A stretch of DNA of 64,000 nucleotides from NCBI GenBank assembly GCA_028532815.1, contig JAQQAS010000052.1, positions 1-64,000 of the forward strand. Reading direction: 5' to 3'. Both the position numbers and the translations under genes were made by a program. Positions 8,140-17,652 of the stretch are shown here, piece by piece. Position 1 is the stretch's first letter. The number at the start of each line of letters is the position of its first letter. The notes under the pieces are model-generated. The model did not search any database. It was not told the DNA's origin and saw only the letters and a program-made list of their open reading frames with translations. Source of the DNA: Pleomorphochaeta sp. GTDB taxonomy: Bacteria; Spirochaetota; Spirochaetia; Sphaerochaetales; Sphaerochaetaceae.

Positions 8140-9300
8140 ATGCGAAAAAGAAAATTATTAACAATGATAGTTTTAGGATTATCAACAATTTTTATGGTAT
8201 CATGTGATTTATTCACATCGACAATGGATTCTCTATTTAGTGGTGGATTTATTCTTCCTCCAACTATAAGTGAAAATACAATTGATTTTGAAATAACTGG
8301 AGTTGGTACAGGTCTTAGAGGTTATGATAATTTCCCTTCCATTACATTGTTTGTTTCCCCTACTAATCCAGAAGACGATTCAGTAATATCAAATTTAGTT
8401 GAAGCTGATTTCTTTGATGTAATTGACGATAATGGGGAAGCTCGTCCTATTGAGATTACACCTCGTGGATCTGTTACAACAAGTAATAAAATGGCAGATA
8501 TTGTTTTTGTTATTGATACTACAGGAAGTATGGGGTCTTATTTAACAACAATGACTAATAAAGCCCAGGATTTTGCTGACACATTAGCTGAATCAGATAT
8601 AAATTATAGGCTTGGATTTGTTACTTTTGGTGATGATATTAGAAAAGATGAAGGTCAAAGATTAGCCCCAACTAGTGATATAGAAACTTTTAAAACAGCT
8701 GTGGGAGCTTTATCAGCTTTTGGTGGTGATGATGGACCTGAAAACCAAATTGATGCGATAGATTATGCAAGAGCTGGAGCTGGTGAACTTACAAGCAATC
8801 CTGCCGGTTCTTTTCAAAATGATATGAGTTTTTTATATCGTGATGCAGCTGCTAGAATCTTTATTTTGATAACGGATATTGATTATCATACACCAGATAA
8901 TCCTGGTGATGTCTTATATTATTATTCAGGTGTAAGTAATACAGTATCTCAGGAAATAGCAAAACTAAATAGTACGGGTGTTAGCTGTTATGTTGTAGCT
9001 CCAACATCTTATGCTAGTGATTATGAAGACTTAGCTGAGGATACAGGTGCTGCCTTATTTGCTCCAGGTACAGATGATTTTGCTGATATTCTTGATACAA
9101 TTGGTGAAGCAATTACAACACGAGGTGATTATATGATCACATTTATGACCAATGATTTTACTCCAAATAAGGAACACACCTTACGTGTAGCTGTTCATAC
9201 TAGTTTAGGTGATGCAGAGGCTGAAGTAAATTATACTTCTCCAGCAGTGGTCAATTATGATAGAGCATTAGAAGCCTTTGAAGAGGGTTTGGATAAATAG
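8140..9300 (+). CDS. VWA-domain lipoprotein
   Basis: Exported lipoprotein: the first 22 residues are a basic start (MRKRK), a hydrophobic core and a lipobox-like FMVSC. A von Willebrand factor A domain follows the ~110-residue N-terminal region, with a MIDAS metal site (DTTGSMGSY; Thr replaces the first Ser), and a later ILITDID strand. VWA domains bind protein ligands through a divalent metal, often on surfaces. I chose this ATG because AAGGAGG lies 7 bases upstream and the signal peptide begins here; the in-frame ATG 39 nt earlier lacks a site. The gene is monocistronic. Ligand and exact role are unknown. Confidence 0.85.
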   Translation: MRKRKLLTMIVLGLSTIFMVSCDLFTSTMDSLFSGGFILPPTISENTIDFEITGVGTGLRGYDNFPSITLFVSPTNPEDDSVISNLVEADFFDVIDDNGEARPIEITPRGSVTTSNKMADIVFVIDTTGSMGSYLTTMTNKAQDFADTLAESDINYRLGFVTFGDDIRKDEGQRLAPTSDIETFKTAVGALSAFGGDDGPENQIDAIDYARAGAGELTSNPAGSFQNDMSFLYRDAAARIFILITDIDYHTPDNPGDVLYYYSGVSNTVSQEIAKLNSTGVSCYVVAPTSYASDYEDLAEDTGAALFAPGTDDFADILDTIGEAITTRGDYMITFMTNDFTPNKEHTLRVAVHTSLGDAEAEVNYTSPAVVNYDRALEAFEEGLDK

Positions 9301-9316
9301 AGAGTTAAAAAAGTTT

Positions 9317-9343
9317 AATTGGCACTTTAAAAAAGTGCCAATT
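9317..9343. terminator. Bidirectional terminator between VWA gene and tetR
   Basis: AATTGGCACTTT / AAAGTGCCAATT, a 12-bp stem with a 3-nt loop between convergent genes. The minus-strand side is followed by AAACTTTTTT. Confidence 0.8.
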
Positions 9344-9371
9344 GATTTATATAAGTATCGAAATTTTTTAA

Positions 9372-9947
9372 TTAACTTATTTTATATAATTTTACGAATC
9401 GAGCTACGTATCGCTCTTCTTCCCAAATTAAATCACCATTTTCTAAAAATAGTTCATTTTTTAAATATTTGATAAAAGTGGAAGCAAAACTTTCAATTGC
9501 TAAATCTAATTCTTCAATATTTAATCTATTGGTTTCATTTAGTACTTCTAAAACAATTCTAGTTTGAGAAATAATCATAGCATCAATTGCTATAGATATT
9601 TCTTTTGCCCTATTATCAATAAATTTTTGCATTTCAACAATTCTATAAAAATCAAAAAGAGTTTTGTTTGAATAAATACTGTGCCAGTGATCAACTACTT
9701 TAATTAAAACATCATAACTATCTCCATCAAATGAAAATGTTACTCTATTTTTACTAGATAGTTTTTGACCATAGATGTACATTTCATCAATTATCTTTTC
9801 TTTATTTTTATAATGAGAAAAGATACTACTTTTAGCTATATTTAATTTTTTTGCAATTGTGGATAATGAAACATTATCTAATCCATAAATGGATCCTTCT
9901 CGTATCATTGTTTTTAAAATATTTAATGCTGTTTTATTGTTGTTCAT
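9372..9947 (-). CDS. TetR/AcrR family transcriptional regulator
   Basis: The 191-aa protein has an N-terminal TetR helix-turn-helix (LSTIAKKLNIAKSSIFSHYKNKEKI, residues about 28-52) and an all-helical ligand domain. Such proteins repress exporters or metabolic genes and release DNA on binding a small molecule. A perfect palindrome TACCGA-CCAT-TCGGTA lies between the -35 and -10 of its own promoter, so it should repress itself. No exporter or enzyme gene is beside it, and I noticed no second copy of this operator in the window. No Shine-Dalgarno; the transcript is probably leaderless. Confidence 0.88.
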   Translation of the reverse strand: MNNNKTALNILKTMIREGSIYGLDNVSLSTIAKKLNIAKSSIFSHYKNKEKIIDEMYIYGQKLSSKNRVTFSFDGDSYDVLIKVVDHWHSIYSNKTLFDFYRIVEMQKFIDNRAKEISIAIDAMIISQTRIVLEVLNETNRLNIEELDLAIESFASTFIKYLKNELFLENGDLIWEEERYVARFVKLYKIS

Positions 9948-9953
9948 ATTATT

Positions 9954-9982
9954 ATATTACCGACCATTCGGTAGTTAATCAA
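9954..9982 (-). promoter_or_regulatory. tetR promoter with internal operator
   Basis: TTGATT-N17-TAATAT on the minus strand, six bases before the ATG. The 16-bp palindrome TACCGACCATTCGGTA (9958-9973) fills the spacer, so bound TetR would directly block polymerase. Confidence 0.8.
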
Positions 9983-10025
9983 TAAGTAAATTCTTAACTT
10001 TTAATACTTTATTTTAAAAATTTAC

Positions 10026-10054
10026 TTGTAGTTAGTTCTTATAATTGATATAAA
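10026..10054 (+). promoter_or_regulatory. Probable promoter of the rplU operon
   Basis: TTGTAG-N17-TATAAA, giving a leader of about 30-35 nt with AAGGA before rplU. Confidence 0.55.
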
Positions 10055-10093
10055 TTGTACAGAAATTAATTAAACAAGGATGTAAATAAGAAC

Positions 10094-10405
10094 ATGTACG
10101 CACTCGTTGAAATTCTCGGAAAGCAGTACAAAGTTGTTGAAGGCGATACCGTTCAAGTTGATTTAGTAAATCAAGAAGCAGGTTCAAAGCTTGAATACAA
10201 CTCCGTTTTAGCTCTAGTTGGCGAAGACGGTGCTAAGTTTGGTGCTCCTTATGTTGATGGTGCAAAGGTTGTTGCAACAGTTGTAGAAGACATTAAGGGC
10301 GAAAAGATTAAAGTTTATAAGTTCCATCGTAGAAAAGGGTATCGCAGAACTCAAGGTCACCGCGAAAAATACTCATTGATTAAGATCGAACAAATCGCTA
10401 AGTAA
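10094..10405 (+). CDS. rplU: 50S ribosomal protein L21 (bL21)
   Basis: 103-residue small basic protein that binds 23S rRNA in the large subunit. It starts [14 protein letters not shown] and has the family end block [18 protein letters not shown]. It opens an operon with rpmA, obg, nadD, yqeK and rsfS, a conserved arrangement linking ribosome assembly, NAD synthesis and nucleotide signalling. Codon use is richer in CGT/CGC arginine codons than most genes here, as expected for a highly expressed ribosomal protein. Confidence 0.97.
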   Translation: MYALVEILGKQYKVVEGDTVQVDLVNQEAGSKLEYNSVLALVGEDGAKFGAPYVDGAKVVATVVEDIKGEKIKVYKFHRRKGYRRTQGHREKYSLIKIEQIAK

Positions 10406-10416
10406 GGAGAGAAGAA

Positions 10417-10722
10417 ATGGCACATAAGAAAGGTGGCGGCTCCTCTAAGAATGGTCGCGATTCTAACTCACAACGCTTAGGCGTTAAACGTTTTGGCGGA
10501 CAGCTAGTTACAGCTGGTGAAGTTTTAGTTCGTCAACATGGAACAAAGTTCCACCCTGGTGAAAACGTAGGATGTGGTTCAGATTATACTCTATTTGCAA
10601 AAATTGATGGTAAAGTTAAATTTACTGAAAGAAAGAACAGAAAATACGTTACTATTGAAGCTGTAGAAGGTAAAGTAGTGGTTAATGATTTCACTAACCG
10701 CAAATGCCTTGTAAGCGAATAA
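10417..10722 (+). CDS. rpmA: 50S ribosomal protein L27 (bL27)
   Basis: 101-residue large-subunit protein whose N-terminal tail reaches the peptidyl-transferase centre. The sequence begins [16 protein letters not shown] directly, without the cleaved N-terminal extension of Firmicutes L27. It lies 11 bases after rplU with GGAGAGAAG as ribosome site; the Prp protease gene often found between the two in Firmicutes is absent, consistent with no need for processing. Confidence 0.97.
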   Translation: MAHKKGGGSSKNGRDSNSQRLGVKRFGGQLVTAGEVLVRQHGTKFHPGENVGCGSDYTLFAKIDGKVKFTERKNRKYVTIEAVEGKVVVNDFTNRKCLVSE

Positions 10723-12437
<1,715 letters not shown>

Positions 12438-12983
12438 ACAATATGTTAAGAGTAAGGTAAAACCAAAAAGGTTTTTACATTGTGTTTCAGTTGCTGAGAC
12501 TGCGGTATATCTTAATTCAAGATTTGCTGTTGGTCTTGATAAAGATGATTGTTATAAGTGTGGAATGTTGCATGATGTTGCTAGAAATTGGGAAGCTGGA
12601 GATCTTCTTCTTTATACCAAAGAACATTCTATAAAGTTAGAGAGAGAAGAGGTTCATCATCCATTGTTGCTTCATGCTCCTGTGGGTGCTAATATTGTAA
12701 AGAATTTAGGCTTTGAGAGTTATGAAAAAGCAATTAGGTGGCATACTCTCGGTAGCAAAGAAATGGGTAAATTAGGTTTAATAATATACTTAGCAGACTA
12801 TTTAGAACCAAGAAGAGGTTTTTTAACAGATTCACAAAGAGTTGCTTATAATAAAATGGAATCTTTAGAAATTATTTGTTTAAATGTGTTAAAACAAATG
12901 AAGCATCATTTTAAAGACAATGCATATTCATTTGCGACTTCAACTCAAACTCTATATGATTATTTGAAAGAAGGTGGAACCTT

Positions 12984-13484
12984 TTGAAAAAAATAGTAAT
13001 TCTTTTATTGTTTCTATTAACTATATCATGTACTACTGAAGTGGATAGTGAATTTGTTTTAATGACAAATGGAAATATTGAGAATTATTTATTTGTAGTA
13101 GATCAAAACTCGTGTGTTATAATAAAGTTTGATAATAGAGAAATTGATAAGGATAAGCTTTTAAAGATTTTAAGCCTTAGCTCTGATATGGAAATAAATG
13201 TATCAAGTGCTTTAGAGAAAGAAATAATAAATACAATAAGTGAGTATAAAAACGATGAAGAGAGTCTAACTCAAGTATTTATTAATAATAAAAAACAATT
13301 ACAACCTAAGGTTGTAAATATGATATCTGAATCTTTAAATTTAGATATTACAGAATTTAGTGAAAAATTAAATAAACAAGATGTTTATTATTTTGAAGAT
13401 ATTGAAGAAATAAAAGATAGCGCAACCAATTTACCTTTATGGTTTGAACAAGTTAAAAAGCTATCAGTAAGGAAGGATTTATGA
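12984..13484 (+). CDS. Small lipoprotein of unknown function in the rsfS operon
   Basis: 166 aa, starting on TTG that overlaps the yqeK stop (TTGA), with AAGGTGGA upstream. Residues 1-16 form a signal peptide with lipobox LTISC. The rest is acidic and helical without motifs that I recognise. In related spirochaetes a LytR-type protein may occupy this position between yqeK and rsfS, but I see none of its motifs here. Its stop overlaps rsfS (ATGA), so it is translated with housekeeping genes. Confidence 0.75.
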   Translation: MKKIVILLLFLLTISCTTEVDSEFVLMTNGNIENYLFVVDQNSCVIIKFDNREIDKDKLLKILSLSSDMEINVSSALEKEIINTISEYKNDEESLTQVFINNKKQLQPKVVNMISESLNLDITEFSEKLNKQDVYYFEDIEEIKDSATNLPLWFEQVKKLSVRKDL

Positions 13485-13819
13485 AGAGCGAAATAAAAAA
13501 AGATGTAGATACTATTGTAGAATATTTAGATGATCAAAAATGTAAAGATGTAAATGTAATTGATGTTGAAAATCGTTGCTCTTGGGCAGATGCTTTAATA
13601 ATTGCAACTGTAAATAGTGTAGGTCATTTAAGAGGTGTATCTCATCATCTTTGGGGTATCCTAAATGACTTAGGATTAGAAGTTAATGATAGACATAAAA
13701 CTCCAGCAGGAGATGGTTGGGAGTTAATTGATTGTAATTCTATTGTAATCCATCTAATGAGTGAAGAATTGAGAGAATTCTATTCTCTAGAAAAACTTTG
13801 GAAAGAAACAGAAAATTAA
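13481..13819 (+). CDS. rsfS: Ribosome silencing factor RsfS (Iojap)
   Basis: Binds L14 and blocks subunit joining when nutrients are short. The 112-aa sequence has the family core: DVENRCSWADALIIATVNS, HLRGVSHHL, GDGWELIDCNSIVIHLM and REFYSLEKLW. ATGA overlap with the preceding lipoprotein gene; a terminator follows, closing the operon. Confidence 0.95.
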   Translation: MKSEIKKDVDTIVEYLDDQKCKDVNVIDVENRCSWADALIIATVNSVGHLRGVSHHLWGILNDLGLEVNDRHKTPAGDGWELIDCNSIVIHLMSEELREFYSLEKLWKETEN

Positions 13820-13826
13820 ATTATAT

Positions 13827-13864
13827 AACCTTTTTAGATTCTTAGTCTAAGAAGGTTAATTTTT
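13827..13864 (+). terminator. Terminator of the rplU-rsfS operon
   Basis: AACCTTTTTAGA / TCTAAGAAGGTT with a 7-nt loop, followed by AATTTTTA. Confidence 0.8.
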
Positions 13865-13939
13865 AACTAGTATTTGTATTATAGATAATATTTTTAGGTG
13901 AAAATAAAATTTCTATTTTCAATTTGTATTATATTGTTG

Positions 13940-13945
13940 TATACT
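13940..13945 (+). promoter_or_regulatory. -10 element before the lipoprotein operon
   Basis: TATACT preceded by TTG (extended -10-like) in an otherwise weak -35 context (TTTCAA 17 bases upstream). TAGGAG and the first ATG follow about 15-25 bases later. Confidence 0.4.
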
Positions 13946-13971
13946 TAAAAAAAAATATAGGAGCTCATTTT

Positions 13972-14550
13972 ATGAAAAAGTTATTATTAATGTCTATTGT
14001 ATTAATCTCATTACTAGCAATGATGGGGTGTACAACCTCAAAAGAAATGGTAGTACAAGAGCCAGTTCCAGTTACAAACTCTAAATTAGATTCTCTTCCT
14101 TCTTGGATTTTAAGCACTCCTAAATCAGCAGATATGCACTATGCAATTGGTACAGCTAAGGCTGCTAATTTACAAACTTCTATTAAAAGAGCCGAAGCTG
14201 AAGGTAGAACATCTATCTCTGAATGGATTCAAACAAGTGTTAAAGAAGTAATCAAAACTTATGTAAATGATGCTGGGTCAGGTGACAATAGACAAAATGT
14301 TGATGCTTTTGAGGCAATTTCTGTACAAGTTTCAGAAAGTGTTTTAAATGGAGTAACTAGAGAGAAATTATACCAAGCAGATGATGGAACTGTATATGTA
14401 TTAATGGCAATTCCATTAAGTAATGTAGAAAAAGCTTTTGAACCTGCTTCTCAAGCTGTTTCCCAAGCATTTGAAGAAAATGAAGCAGCAGAGGCTGCAA
14501 ACCAAAAAATGGCTGATGCTTTTGCTAAGTTATTAAACGGCGAAATCTAA
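13972..14550 (+). CDS. LPP20-family lipoprotein A
   Basis: 192 aa. Signal peptide with lipobox AMMGC; the mature protein opens with Thr-rich linker, then an LPP20-type domain: LPSWILSTP, HYAIGTAKA, a long helix with repeated A-E-A-E-G-R, FEAISVQVSESVLNG and YVLMAIPL. A ribosome site TAGGAG fixes the start at this ATG. It heads six same-strand lipoprotein genes. It is clearly paralogous to gene C (15357-16082): both have Y-x-N-(D/E)-A-G and F-E-(A/S)-I-S-(V/L)-Q-V at matching spacing. LPP20 domains occur in outer-membrane lipoproteins such as FlgP, but no flagellar gene is nearby. Confidence 0.85.
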   Translation: MKKLLLMSIVLISLLAMMGCTTSKEMVVQEPVPVTNSKLDSLPSWILSTPKSADMHYAIGTAKAANLQTSIKRAEAEGRTSISEWIQTSVKEVIKTYVNDAGSGDNRQNVDAFEAISVQVSESVLNGVTREKLYQADDGTVYVLMAIPLSNVEKAFEPASQAVSQAFEENEAAEAANQKMADAFAKLLNGEI

Positions 14551-14556
14551 TAATAA

Positions 14557-15360
14557 ATGAAAAGATTATTACCAATTATTTTAATAATAATCTTATTTAA
14601 TAGCTGTGTTTCAACGAATTTTGAGACACAGCAAAATATTGAGCAAAATCAAATTCAAGATGATTTATCTTTAATTAATCTAAATTCATATAACGATAAT
14701 GTTTATGTTGGTGTTTCTAATCCATATTCTACTAAAGAAAAAATGTTAGAAGTTGCCATTATAAATGTAGCTAAAGATATATTGATCGATGAATATTTGG
14801 TATTAAAAAAGTCTATAATTAGTGAGAATAAATCAAATCTAGGATACACTTATTTTGATACTAATGAATTGTTTGTATATAAGGATGAAAATTTAGCTGA
14901 AATTATTAATTCCTTAGAAATATTAAAAATTTATTTTTCAGATGAATCTGGTTGTATTGTTATTGCAAAAGATACTAGAGTAAAAGGTTCTGCTAGAATT
15001 TATAAACCTATTTTAGATGAAGATGGTGTTCCTACCTGGGTAAAACAAAGACCTCAAATTGATGGTTATATTGTTGGAGTAGGTTCAACATTAGGATATA
15101 GATTAATTGGAGATTCTCTTTTAGCCGCAGACCACGAGGCGATTTATGATATTTCATCCCAATATGGTAATTTAACGTCATATTTACAAAATTATTTTGT
15201 ACTCAAACAAACAGATTTTTCTGCCTATTCACAAGAGGGGAAAATTCATAAGGAATTAGCTGTTGTTGAAGGGATACAAAATATTGATTATTGGTATGAT
15301 AAAGAAAATAACATGTTTTATAGTTTGATTATTATGAAAGATGATAGGAGTAGCAAATGA
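14557..15360 (+). CDS. LPP20-like lipoprotein B
   Basis: 267 aa with lipobox LFNSC. Two weakly similar halves are visible: residues about 40-140, and a second half beginning VPTWVKQRPQIDGYIVGVGSTLG, which has the P-x-W ... Y-x-V-G pattern of the LPP20 fold. No Shine-Dalgarno lies before the ATG, 6 bases after the stop of gene A, so translation may depend on the upstream gene. Its stop overlaps gene C (ATGA). Function unknown. Confidence 0.75.
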   Translation: MKRLLPIILIIILFNSCVSTNFETQQNIEQNQIQDDLSLINLNSYNDNVYVGVSNPYSTKEKMLEVAIINVAKDILIDEYLVLKKSIISENKSNLGYTYFDTNELFVYKDENLAEIINSLEILKIYFSDESGCIVIAKDTRVKGSARIYKPILDEDGVPTWVKQRPQIDGYIVGVGSTLGYRLIGDSLLAADHEAIYDISSQYGNLTSYLQNYFVLKQTDFSAYSQEGKIHKELAVVEGIQNIDYWYDKENNMFYSLIIMKDDRSSK

Positions 15361-16082
15361 AAAAAAGTTTAATTATTTTAATTTCTGTATTGCTTTTAAC
15401 AAGCTGTGTGACTAAATCTCCATATATAACTGAACATCCTGAATTTACTGAAGATGGAGCTCCTTATTGGACAGTTTTAACCCCCATTAATAAAGATAGG
15501 TACTATGGTGTTGGAATGGGACAACTATCTAATGCGATAAATAGTAAAATGAGAGCAGAAGCTCAAGCTAGAGATGAAATAGCAAGACAAGTCTCCCTTT
15601 TAATTAATACAGCTGTCAAGAATTATACAAACGAAGCAGGTTTAACAAATAATACTCAAGAATTAACAGCCTTTGAATCCATTTCCTTGCAAGTTGTAAA
15701 TACAACTCTTAGAAATGTTATAATAGAAAATACGTATACAGATCCAGATACAAATGCTATTTGGGTAATTGCATCATTTGAAAAAAAATATTTAGAAGAT
15801 GCATATAAAGCGGAAGCTGAAAATCTTAAAAGAAGTCTAGAAAAAAGAAAAATCGCAGCAATTGAAGAATTAGCTAACGCAAAAGAAAGAAATGCTCAAG
15901 CTCTTGAACAGATAAACCTTTCTAATAATGAAAACAAAGAGCAACAATTAGAAGCTTTATCAAAAGCATATGAACAAGTAATTGCTGAGAAAAACAGTGA
16001 AATTGAATTGTTAAGTAACCAAGTCTCAGATATAGATGTAGATACTATGGTTGAGAATTTGAATAAAATATTAAATGAATAA
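15357..16082 (+). CDS. LPP20-family lipoprotein C with coiled coil
   Basis: 241 aa, lipobox LLTSC. LPP20 domain at about 30-150 (APYWTVLTP, YYGVGMGQ, TAFESISLQV), then a charged coiled coil to the C terminus rich in A, E, K and L. The coiled coil could mediate oligomerisation or span part of the periplasm. It overlaps gene B by four bases. Close paralogue of gene A. Confidence 0.82.
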   Translation: MKKSLIILISVLLLTSCVTKSPYITEHPEFTEDGAPYWTVLTPINKDRYYGVGMGQLSNAINSKMRAEAQARDEIARQVSLLINTAVKNYTNEAGLTNNTQELTAFESISLQVVNTTLRNVIIENTYTDPDTNAIWVIASFEKKYLEDAYKAEAENLKRSLEKRKIAAIEELANAKERNAQALEQINLSNNENKEQQLEALSKAYEQVIAEKNSEIELLSNQVSDIDVDTMVENLNKILNE

Positions 16083-16099
16083 GAATAACGGAGACTCAT

Positions 16100-16705
16100 A
16101 TGAAGAAAATTAAATTACTTTCAATATTGTTGGTTAGTGTATTTGTATTAGCCTCTTGTAGTACTTTGGGTGTTACAAGATTAGAAGATAATTATGATGA
16201 AGACTTATCAGGATATTGGAATGATACTGATATTAGAATAGTCAGTGAAAATTTAGTTGATGAATGTCTATCTGCACCTTGGATTATTGATTATCTATTA
16301 AATAGTGGAAACATGAAACCAACTGTTATTGTTGGAAATATTCAAAATAGATCTAGTGAACACATGGATACTACAATAATTAGCAAAAAATTTGAAATAG
16401 CTTTGGTTAATTCTGGGAAAGTTACAACCGTTGCTGATTTTGAATTTAGAGATGATTTAAGAGAAGAGAAACTTGACCAACAATATAATGCTAGTAGCGA
16501 AACCGCTGCTCAATTAGGTGAAGAAATTGGAGCAGATTTTATTTTGCAAGGAAGTGTTAAATTCAACTTAGATCAAACTTCAAAAACTGCTATTAGAACA
16601 TATTATGTGGATATGGAATTAATAAATATTGAAACTGGACAAAAAGTTTGGTTAGGACAGGATACTGTAAAAAAGAAAGTTCAAAAAAGTTCTTATCGTT
16701 TCTAA
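16100..16705 (+). CDS. LpoB-like lipoprotein (penicillin-binding protein activator family)
   Basis: 201 aa, lipobox VLASC. The mature part matches the LpoB family: PTVIVGNIQNRSSEHMDT, a FEIALVNSGKVTTV segment, and GADFILQGSVK ... YYVDMELINIETGQKVW. In gammaproteobacteria LpoB is an outer-membrane lipoprotein that reaches through peptidoglycan to activate PBP1B. Here it sits amid LPP20 and COG3014-like genes, a combination also found in proteobacteria; whether it activates a synthase in this organism is inference. GGAG ribosome site upstream. Confidence 0.85.
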   Translation: MKKIKLLSILLVSVFVLASCSTLGVTRLEDNYDEDLSGYWNDTDIRIVSENLVDECLSAPWIIDYLLNSGNMKPTVIVGNIQNRSSEHMDTTIISKKFEIALVNSGKVTTVADFEFRDDLREEKLDQQYNASSETAAQLGEEIGADFILQGSVKFNLDQTSKTAIRTYYVDMELINIETGQKVWLGQDTVKKKVQKSSYRF

Positions 16706-16722
16706 TTTAAAGAGGAGTTATT

Positions 16723-17652
16723 GTGAAGACTAAAGTTTCTTTACTACTTATTTTAAGCTTCTTTCTTATATCTTGTGCCAATATAAGTAATAATAGCTTA
16801 CCTAGTTGGTTTATAGATCAATATGATTCTTCTTATTCAAGAGAGAATTATATTTGTTCTGTAGGTTCTGGTTCAACCAAAGAAGAAGCTGGTGAAAATG
16901 CTAAAATAGCATTATCTCAAATTTTTAATACTAGCATTAAAAATTCATTGGTTACTTTCGATAATGATACCTCTTCATCTATGAGTTCTTTAGGATATAT
17001 TGATACATCAGTTGATGATTTGGTAGGTGTTAAAATAGTAAATAATTATATCAATAAAGATGGTACATATTTTGTTAGAGTTGCACTAAATAAAAAATTA
17101 GCTATAGACTCAATAACTGAATTAATCACACCAACAAATAGTGAGATTGATTCTTTAATAAATGCTGATTATGTAAGTGAATTTGAACATTTACAAAATT
17201 TAATGAGAGCTAGAACTTTAGCTATATCAATACAGAAATATTTTGATCAGTTATCTGTATTAGAAGGAGTTAGAGTAACATCTCCTTTACTAAGTATTGA
17301 AGATAAAATGACTTCTGTTAAACAAAACTTAAGCGTAAATGTAATTGTTGAAACAGATGATGAATTGGTAAAGACTCAGATTAAAAAAGCACTAGAAACT
17401 ATGCTCCTTGATAATGGTATTTCAATACAAACTGATGGTGCTGATTTAGTTGTTGAGTATATATATGATTTAGCTCCACCAAAAGATAATTTATATCAAT
17501 GTAGTTTTAGCTTAAAAGTTCAATTAATTGAAAACTCAAACGTACTTTTATCGTTTGATAAAAATTCAAGAGCAATTGCTATTTCACAAGATAGTTCTAA
17601 ATTAAAAGCAACTGAAAAAGCTGCTGAAATTATTATGGGAGAATTATTTTAA
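16723..17652 (+). CDS. LPP20-like lipoprotein E
   Basis: 309 aa from GTG with GAGGAG upstream. Lipobox LISC. Residues 25-125 follow the LPP20 pattern (LPSWFIDQY ... YICSVGSGSTKEEAGENAKIALSQI), with an alpha-beta second domain from about 190 (NVIVETDDELVKTQIKKALE ... ADLVVEYIYDL). The stop shares an A with the next ATG (TAATG). Function unknown; probable outer-membrane or periplasmic anchor role. Confidence 0.78.
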   Translation: MKTKVSLLLILSFFLISCANISNNSLPSWFIDQYDSSYSRENYICSVGSGSTKEEAGENAKIALSQIFNTSIKNSLVTFDNDTSSSMSSLGYIDTSVDDLVGVKIVNNYINKDGTYFVRVALNKKLAIDSITELITPTNSEIDSLINADYVSEFEHLQNLMRARTLAISIQKYFDQLSVLEGVRVTSPLLSIEDKMTSVKQNLSVNVIVETDDELVKTQIKKALETMLLDNGISIQTDGADLVVEYIYDLAPPKDNLYQCSFSLKVQLIENSNVLLSFDKNSRAIAISQDSSKLKATEKAAEIIMGELF

